Assembly (NCBI GenBank): GCA_004154925.1
Contig: QJNS01000106.1
Span: 1 to 64,000 of the forward strand
Reading direction: 5' to 3'
DNA from: Monosporascus cannonballus
Lineage: Eukaryota > Ascomycota > Sordariomycetes > Xylariales
Length of the DNA stretch: 64,000 bases
Shown piece by piece: positions 56,593 through 64,000 of this stretch. A program made the position numbers and the translations under genes. The notes under the pieces were generated by a model. The model did no database searches. It saw only the letters and a list, made by a program, of their open reading frames with translations, and was not told the origin of the DNA. Positions within the stretch are counted from its first letter, which is position 1, and the number at the start of each line of letters is the position of its first letter.

Positions 56593-58451
56593 CTATATGG
56601 GCACTCTCGGAGCTAGCTCTTTCCAGAGTCTGCACCTCTCTTCGAACTGGATCAACTTCGCGCTTGTGAAACCCTCGCTGTTGATCACAAACTCTTCGCC
56701 CGAATCCAGGGGAGGCACCCCAGGAACATCATCCACCGTCAATTTCAAGGCGTTCGGATCGCCCGTCATGAAAAACGACGCCATCGCGCCTATATCACAT
56801 TCGTCAGACCCATCAATCTCCTTATGTCCATAACGAAAAGAAGTGCACTTACCCGCGTATCCCTCATAGTGTAAACGATCAGTCTTCTGGGCGTTGTTGA
56901 TCGTATTCCACTGCCGCCGTACGTTAGCAGGCGGCCGCAGGTCAAGAGCCCGGGTTACTTACCCAGTAAACGTCGGAGGCGTGCGCGGCCGGCGGGATCG
57001 TGTACTCCCCGAGCCAGCGCCCCTCGCGCGCGCCACCCGCCATCCAGTAGGCGGGACATGCGAGCACGGAGTCGCGGTACACCAGGCCCGCGCGTGTGCG
57101 CGGGTCGTCATAATGCTCAATCAGCTCGGCCGAGCCCACCGGGGGGTACGCCTGCCTGAGGCGCGCGAGGTCGTCGCCCGTGAGCTCCGGCAGGTAGCCC
57201 ACCAGCCACTCGTCGAAGTCGTCGTCGCCCCCCAGCGAAAGGCGGCCGGGCGTGAAGCCCTCCCCCTCGTGCGTGTTGTACATGGCGAAGCCGTGTTCGA
57301 TCCGCAGCAGGCCGCCCGCACTCACCGCCGAGAGCGGCTCCCGCAGGAACGACCCGTCGATGACGGGGCCCCAGCCGAACGTCGTCGTCTCGTGCTTGCG
57401 GGCGTCGACGACGACGAGGCTCGCGTCGCGGATGGCCTGCACGTCGGCGGCCTTCAGACAGGCGAGGCTCCCCGGGCCCGCGCCGCACCCCGTCAGGTTC
57501 GCCAGCGTGTCGTACCGCCACTGCACCTCCGGGTGGTCGTGGCGGTACGTCTTGGGCCAGAACGGGCTCGAGGCCAGCGCCCGTTGGAACAGGGGCCTGT
57601 GGTGGCCGCACTTACTACGGGCGCCATCAGCAGCAGCGCGCCCGCTCTGCGCGACGACCTGCGCGATGACGCTGCCGCCGCCTGCCGACTGGCCCCACAC
57701 GGTGACGCGGTCCGGGTCGCCGCCGAAGGCCGCGATGTGGCGCCGCACCCAGCGAAGCGCGGCGTCCTGGTCGAGGAGCCCCGCGTTGGCGTCGGAGCGC
57801 GGGTCGGCGGCGATCTCACGCCCCGCCAGAAACCCGAACGCGTTGGTGCGGTAGTTGGGGTACACGAAGACCAGGTCCGTGGTGGACGAGACGTTCAAGA
57901 TCGGGTATGCGGAAGGCGGTGGCTTGAACGATGCCGACCCCTGTATGAAGCCGCCGCCGTAGAAGGTCACAACGACGGGCCGCAGTGGCTGACCCCTCGT
58001 CCATGGCCGGCTGTAGAGACCTAGGTACAGGCAGTCCTCCGAGCCGCTCACCTGGCGGCGGCGTTGACGGCTTAGCCGGCGTCGGATGATGCGGTCTGGG
58101 GTGGGAGGGCTCGACTTACCGTCCTCTGCGGACACATGTCGAATGTCTGGCTAGAGTCGTATACTCCATCGATGATAGGCAGCGGCGGCTGGGGTGCTCG
58201 GAATCTGCAGGGCGCGCAAGTCGTTAACCCTTCCGAAACCCGGCAGAGAACTCAAAAATAGCTGTCTTCCCATACCTATTCTCCCCTACCGGAGGGGCGG
58301 CGAACGGGATTTTCTGCCAGTACGATATGTTGTACACCTCGCTGTAGGCTCCCTGGAAAGTTCCGTAGTCGAGAGCCGCAAGGAGATCTCGGGCTTGGCC
58401 GAGGCTGGCTAATAGAGCCAGCCAGACGAACACCACGTGCGGACGCAGCAT
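56593..58451 (-). CDS. Secreted carboxylesterase type B
   Basis: Five exons (58451-58276, 58204-58120, 58051-56963, 56910-56853, 56789-56593) give 534 residues. A signal peptide (MLRPHVVFVWLALLASLGQA) opens the protein. The carboxylesterase/cholinesterase fold is shown by YWQKIPFAAPPVGENR, SEDCLYLGLY (disulfide Cys), YGGGFIQGSA oxyanion site, GQSAGGGS with Ser209, HEGEGF with Glu349 and AHASDVYW with His444. Such enzymes hydrolyse esters outside the cell; the substrate cannot be read. The start is the first ATG; an open frame runs 16 codons further upstream with only a GTG. The strong GC bias in exon 3 makes a 376-codon antisense frame that I regard as a shadow. Confidence 0.92.
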
Positions 58452-60752
58452 CGTGGAGAGATTGCATGACCGACCATTGCTGGTGACGGGCGTCCACACT
58501 GCTGGTCTTCTATTATACCCCCCCCCCCCCCCCGTTTCCCCGCATGTCTACTCCTCCTCCCTCCTCGCCCTGATGAGGGGATTGGAGTAGTCCCCCGTTG
58601 CTTCTACCTCCCTATGCAGCTGCAGCATCGTGGAGTTGGGTTGGGGAGTTGGTGGAGAAGCTTGGGGAATCCCGGGTCCGGCCATACGGCTCAATAGAGC
58701 CAATCTAGCAGTTAAAGTGCCTACTCGGTCCATCACGCCAATCAACCCCAAACTCTTAGCTCGTGCATTTCGGCCGACGCCGCAATAATGCGCCGAGAAG
58801 TTGCCAATTCTCCGTTTCCGGCGGCCCGTGGGTTAATGGAACTAAACAAGACTTTGTCGGCGGTGTGAACATCACCGGCCACTTCTCATTAGACGTCCAA
58901 ACAACCACCGTCGGCTTCGCTTACTGGGCGTCACGGTAGAAAGTCTGTCTCGAATAGAAACACTAAAAGTCTATTCTACGGCCTTGACGGACGATTGTGT
59001 TCGTAGGCCCAATCCGCCTAAGGTAGCTAGCTTGCCAATATAGCGCTATATAACATGTCCAAGACCTATAAAATGTCTTAGCAGTTAAACTAACTCGCTA
59101 GCGATGCATGACCGGTTCGCTTATATCACCTCATCCACATCAAAGCATGATATAATAATTCATTACCGTGATCAAACTCTTGTAGGTAACGCTCATGTCT
59201 ACGGCACTCTGTAGCCGTAGTGTCCCGTCCTTTGCCGAATACGTCGTATTGTTGCTTAATCTTCCAGCTCGGCGGGAAGAATGATACCCGCACCGTAGGC
59301 TATTATGCGTGTTCAGCGATATTACCCGATACAGCTCGGTCAAGGAGGATGTCCACAGTGCGGTCGGTGAGCGGAAGCGTCAAGCGTTCAGATATGTTGA
59401 GGAGCAGCACTGCCACCACGGTGATGGGATTTTTTTTCTTTTCTTTTTTTTAGACGCGTGTACGTGCCGACGCGCCACGCGGAAGGCGCCGATGTAGATG
59501 AGCACGGCGTATACCGGGTACTGTGACCGGAAAGCCCATAAGCTATATCGCTAATCTCTCGAATATGTGCACTGAGTAAGGACGTGCTCACCCCTCTCGT
59601 CTGCGGAGCAGCCAGTAAGTACGGCCTTGCGGATCATCCGGCGCCCCGCGCTTTGGCGGTCTGCGGGCATGTGTGTAATAAGCAACGGGGGAGCCGTCGA
59701 GTTGAGTCGTCAATCAAGCGTTCTGTACGGAAACGGCAATTACTTTAGTAATACGGGAGGCGCATGCAGGATTATATAAGCAAAAGAACTTCCTACGTAA
59801 CCGCGGCTGCCATGTCATGAGGCGCCGGTGGTGCGTAAGAACCTGCAATGCATGTGTGTACGCGCAGATTAGCTGGATCGCTTTCGGATATAGCAGAACC
59901 TCGATATTGGCGTTGCATCTGGAGTTTCTATAGTATATTATTGGTCATCCAGCAGACCTCTCGAAGCCCACAACTGAGGAGTCTTCATTGCGGTCAAGAT
60001 TCCATATTTCAGAGTTTAGGCTGCCTTCTTTTAGCGTGTTGACACCCTTCGGACGTAGACCTGCAGTCTCTAGACCCATGCACCTCACTTCGCGTAACAT
60101 GCAATCTCTCAAATTTGCAGGAAATATTGATAGGATCCATGTCAATGTTTGTGAGCCCTCCGACGTTAGTCTAGTGGGAAAGCCTTAGGGCGGGCTAGAA
60201 AGGTTAAGTCTCATATCGCTTACCACTTAGCCCCCCCTTTTTGCCATCCATCCATATCACCAAGCTTTCCCACCTGCTCGCAAAGCATCAGAGCTCGATT
60301 CATGGATGATATGAGCTCCTGCTCTTGAGTTCCTCGGTGGATGGGCCCTGTACCCGTTGGGTTGCCTCTACACCGTAGCCGACGAGCGCCGCAGCACCTC
60401 GTACCTCGTAGGCTATTGCCAACGGTAGGATAACTAGAAGAGTCGGTATAGAATTCTACTGACATGATAAGCGCCCTAGTTTGTAATTGGTGAAGGTTCT
60501 TTGATGCCCCCAAGCTTGCCGGCTTGGTGAGAAGAGAGGACAGAGCGAACGATGTGAAATAATGCACAATACGCGTATTGACTTGAACAAGAAAAGGGAT
60601 GAATGTACCGCGAGAGGTTGACTTTTGACGGTAACCGATAACTTTTATGGCCTCAAAACTTCGCTCTCTACGTCGCCTAAGGGAGAAAGCTAAGAGTGGC
60701 TCATAGCGAAACTCGTGTATATTAAAGGGCTAAGACGTGGTCGCGAACCAGC
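58452..60752. other. Long gene-poor spacer
   Basis: 2.3 kb without a supported gene. It contains a C16 run at 58518-58533 just upstream of the esterase gene. A minus-strand frame at 60220-60567 looks like a small secreted protein but begins with GTG. Nothing else is seen. Confidence 0.5.
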
Positions 60753-61773
60753 TCATCTGGAATGAGGCTGGTTGCTGCGTAATACTTGTCCTATGCCTAT
60801 GTTAACAACCACCTTGACAATGGGGACCCCGGCGATCATTTTATATACCCCTTCCGGTAGGTCCAACTCGCTCTTTGGGGGCGGGTTCACTCTACCTGAT
60901 GGTGCTGACAGGATCTGACAGTCTAGAACCCTCATGTCCATGGACCCCTCAATGCTCGACGCTTCAGATTGGCTCTGTTGCTTTCGGATTAAAGCTAGAA
61001 CGTGCTCCTGCTGTCGGCGACTCAGACTCGCGAAATTCTCCAGGGACCTCATCACTTTGGGGTCCATATCGGCCATACAGGATCGAACCTTGTCATCATC
61101 GTAACCTGGCACATCGTACCGGAAAGCGTGCGAATTTTCTGGCTGGGTTATATGTGAATCATACGTTGTTGTATGACCACCAGTCAAATTGGGGTCGACT
61201 GGTATCGGTGGTATGGACGACAATGAAGTTGCTGAGTTTGCGGCTGCGTAGAACTGGGAAGAGGAACCCAGAGACAACCCGGTGGCATCCGGCAGGCCAA
61301 AGGTGCGCGCAAAGTCTGGTTCCCGATGAAACATATCGCCCGATCGGTCGAGATAATTCACCCAGCTATCATCGTACATGTCTGCACCATAACTTGAAAC
61401 CCTAGGTACCATGTCCTGACCCGTCACCAGCCACTGCGATGGTAGTGACGCAGTGACCATCGCTGGCGGGGCGGGACTTGTCGGAGTATGTCGGCTGCCT
61501 GGTAATGGCAGCGACCTCTGATATTCCTCTGTTTCATCAGACACTGAGCTAACCGAGTCGCGAGCGTCGTTCTTTAGAAGCTCGTCCAAAAGAGCAAGCT
61601 TCTGTTTGCGCTTTTCTCCTAGTCTATGGCATCAGCTCCTACTTGGGAGACTTCTTTTGGGTTGGGCTCTACTGACGATAGGCGCGCGATGCTACTCGGT
61701 TCTGTTCCTTGCGCGCTTCACTGTTCCTGGACTTGGGTGCCTTGGCACGCCCCGAGGTATCGGGTTTCTCCAT
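60753..61773 (-). CDS. bZIP transcription factor
   Basis: Two exons (61773-61677, 61618-60753) give 320 residues. The intron uses donor GTCAGT after the first base of an Arg codon and restores the basic region ARKEQNRVASRAYREKRKQK (residues 20-39), the fungal bZIP N-x-x-A-S-x-x-Y-R signature. A short leucine zipper-like helix follows (LALLDELL). The rest is Ser/Pro-rich with an acidic, Tyr-rich middle, and a C-terminal helix (LENFASLSRRQQEHVLALIR) that looks folded. The final segment (EGVYKMIAGVPIVKVVVNIG) is hydrophobic. It should bind DNA as a dimer in the nucleus. Target genes unknown; the class is common in filamentous fungi. Confidence 0.88.
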
Positions 61774-64000
61774 GACACCAGCTAGATGCAGCCCTATCCT
61801 GTTCCCGCGGAGTGTATGGTTGCCGTCACGTAGGTTTTTAGATGGGCCAGCCGTGCCTTATTATCGTGAACGGGGGACGGTCGATCTTGTTATAGAGAAG
61901 TAGATTCCCGGCTACTACCGCAAGTCATTTACGGACCGGGCCTATGGTTGACTCGGCCAGTTATGCACGTCAACGAATAAGGCTTGACCTAGGCTTCCCA
62001 GAATAGAATACCGTTAGGGTTATAAGCCAGAAAGCCTCATGGTCCCTCCCCACTCCCTGCATGCAGTCCTTCGGAGATGCTCAAATCAGTTAAGGTAGCT
62101 TAAGCCTCCCGCTTTGTTGTCAGGCTTAGCGAAGACTTGCCGTCTTACACTTGGACGTGATTGGATACAGGGTAGCATATGACGATAGCTCGTCAACCGT
62201 GGCCAATACATCTGCCATCTTGAATAGGGTACTAGGATCCCCGCTTATAAGAACTGACAGGGCGGCCCAGATGTATGGCGCTCCGGAGCAAGGTGCCGTA
62301 CCTACCACCATGCATTCAGATGGGAGATAACCGAGACATTCTGGAGTTAGATCTAGCCTGATTCCCGTGCCAGACAGGATTAACAGAGCCCCGTGGCAAC
62401 CTGTTGCGAGACCACTTGTAAAAGAGCGCACACTCTACGCCCGCGGGTTGGAAGCATCTTGGTTGATGCTATATTACTGATCATCTTGAGACGTTGAGGA
62501 ATCAAAGATGGTTCTCACCAACAAGGAGACCGTGATACTTGCAGACAGGCTCCGTCTCGTCCCTAGAAGGGTAAGGTTAGTGCTTAGGTCGCAAAGGGTA
62601 GGCAGGGGGAAAAGATTATATGCAAGCCCACTTAAACCCGCTATCCCCACTTGATAATGGCACTTCCATCACATCCTCCCCGGCCTCGGCCGTCAACAAA
62701 GAACAGACGGTGTGGTAGTAAGTACATAATACGATAAATTTGATGTACACACGAACCACCTACGTAACACAGAATGTTAGAGAGCTAGAGCCAGCTCAAC
62801 TGCGGCGACTTGCTCTTAAATAGCCAACTAACAAGTCCGGCCTAGTGCTGTGCTATTCTGGGGAACTGCTAATCGAGATAGAGAAAGCCCCTCAGATGCA
62901 ACATCCACGGGGACGGTCGAATTGATGGGAGCTAGGGTAGTAGTCTCTCCAGATGGGAAGGCGATCCGTGTGGATGCTTCCACGATGCCCAATAGTTAGA
63001 TCCGGAGCCCTCCAAGGGGTGATCAGTAAGCATCAAGCCATGTGCCGAGGAAGAGCTTGGGAGTTGACGTGCTTTAACTGAGTCAGCGACCACGCCAACC
63101 CTCCAGAGTGAGCGATGGTATGACGTAGAGTCTCTCAACAAGCCCAATGTTTCATCGCAAGTGTCTCGTGTCCAATTTTCGGAATAGGCTGCCGAAATTT
63201 TACTCGGATCAGATTGCCATAGATGAAGGGTTGTTGGGAGTAAAGCAGGCAGAAATATTTGGATGAGCCTTGCCCGAAGTCGATCAAGTTTGCCAAGCTG
63301 AACTAGGCGTATCGCAGCCGAATGTGCTAAATTTAGCGGCAAACCATTGTCTTATCGATAAAGAAACGCGGGATAACCACCCTCCACAGATCCAGATCTA
63401 TCTTATTAGCTACACCCGGTTGTCCGGTCAGACTATATCAAGATGCACGTCGTATGCAGTCACCAGGGCGGACTCGACGATGTATGGTGGTTCGCCCCTT
63501 AGCCAAGCAACTGTGCACCTCCATACAGGTATGAGCGGCTCGCTGGGGATTGTCAGCATTCGACGTTTCAAGAGCTTGACCGTAATGAGCACCTCGCTTA
63601 CAAACATATAAGCATGCTTTTTATGATGCTTAACAAGAACAGCTAAATTGGGAACATCAGGAGAACACGTACATGGTTGGCTTCATCGTGTTATTGTGCC
63701 GGGTTGTGGGTTGACTGTGGTGTTCTCCCAACTTCCGTTTCACTGAGGCAGCAACGTCCGTACATCTGTTTGGCCTGCCTCTTTAACCGAGTGCAAGCCG
63801 TACTGATGATGACTTCAAGTTTTCGTTGTTGAAGGCACGAAGTGACAGGCTCGAGGTCGCGGGCGCATTTCCCAACTGACGGAGGCACGGTTAAGGCTGT
63901 TGTGTGGATAAACGATTCTGCTTGTCACCGCCGGACAATCATGAGTACGAACGTTATGTCCAAGAGGGATAATGTGCTGGATACTGTGACGTGTCATATG
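61774..64000. other. Gene-poor end of the window
   Basis: 2.2 kb upstream of the bZIP gene. Frames at 62126-62431 (-), 62932-63342 (-) and 63270-63611 (+) have no recognisable domain, clear start context or splice plan. A long bZIP leader or a gene starting beyond the window is possible. Confidence 0.45.

Noticed and set aside
56894..58024. 376-codon plus-strand frame
   Set aside because: Antisense to carboxylesterase exon 3, which has complete catalytic motifs.
60220..60567. Possible small secreted cysteine-containing protein (-)
   Set aside because: The signal-like N-terminus starts with GTG; the first ATG lies after it, and no splice model supplies one.
63270..63611. 113-codon plus-strand frame near the window end
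   Set aside because: No motif, no splice support, overlaps a similar minus-strand frame.
1..64000. tRNA, rRNA, transposon or CRISPR features
   Set aside because: Read for B-box-like GGTTCGA sequences, terminal repeats and regular spaced repeats by eye; none gave a convincing structure.

Overview
The window reads as nuclear DNA of a filamentous ascomycete, most likely a Sordariomycete-type Pezizomycotina. The grounds are many short introns (about 46-100 bp, mostly GT-AG), intron-poor genes on both strands with 0.1-3 kb between them, typical fungal housekeeping proteins (Pmt4, Eaf6, Per1, eIF4A, Tvp38), and fungus-specific factors (bZIP, C2H2, Ser/Thr-rich GH18 chitinase). Species cannot be told from the sequence. 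No tRNA, rRNA, CRISPR array or intact transposon was seen. One 10-N assembly gap lies at 40867-40876 between poly-G and poly-C runs, and the window opens with 91 C's.

Layout. 0-5.9 kb: Per1/PGAP3 GPI-remodelling protein (+), then a three-finger C2H2 regulator (-). 6-12 kb: sparse, with one MFS sugar transporter (-) and possible coding relics. 12-17 kb: a polyglutamine protein (-), an unknown GC-rich protein (+), and a RidA/Mmf1 enamine deaminase (-) containing a 14-nt microexon. 17.9-23 kb: protein O-mannosyltransferase Pmt4 (+) and prenylcysteine oxidase (-). 25.4-28.2 kb: a damaged GH18 chitinase (+) and a FAHD1-like hydrolase (-). 29-34.5 kb: a small unknown protein, a PWI/RS splicing factor and the NuA4 subunit Eaf6 (all +). 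35.8-40.3 kb: an S9 serine peptidase (+) and an unknown coiled-coil protein (-). 41-45 kb: eIF4A (-) and an F-box/JmjC protein (+), divergent across about 0.7 kb. 46.6-54 kb: a CUE/CCCH/Smr protein (+), Tvp38 (+), and a protein with Cys-Pro motifs resembling heme regulatory motifs (-). 55-58.5 kb: convergent prolyl aminopeptidase (+) and secreted carboxylesterase (-). 60.8-61.8 kb: a bZIP factor (-). The last 2.2 kb holds nothing I can support.

The genes do not form an obvious biosynthetic cluster; this looks like ordinary core genome with long, gene-poor spacers. Several serve secretory-pathway and cell-surface work (Per1, Pmt4, prenylcysteine oxidase, Tvp38, chitinase, carboxylesterase). 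Others serve gene expression (C2H2, bZIP, PWI factor, Eaf6, eIF4A, JmjC, Smr protein). Exon structures were built by hand from splice-site consensus, reading-frame continuity and recalled family sequence; there is no transcript evidence. I did not find a clear new multi-gene system. The most interesting single-gene observations are the heme-motif-like protein (52137-53880), the PY-motif membrane-anchored prenylcysteine oxidase, the RidA gene with a microexon and two possible starts, and the CUE/CCCH/Smr nuclease-like protein.
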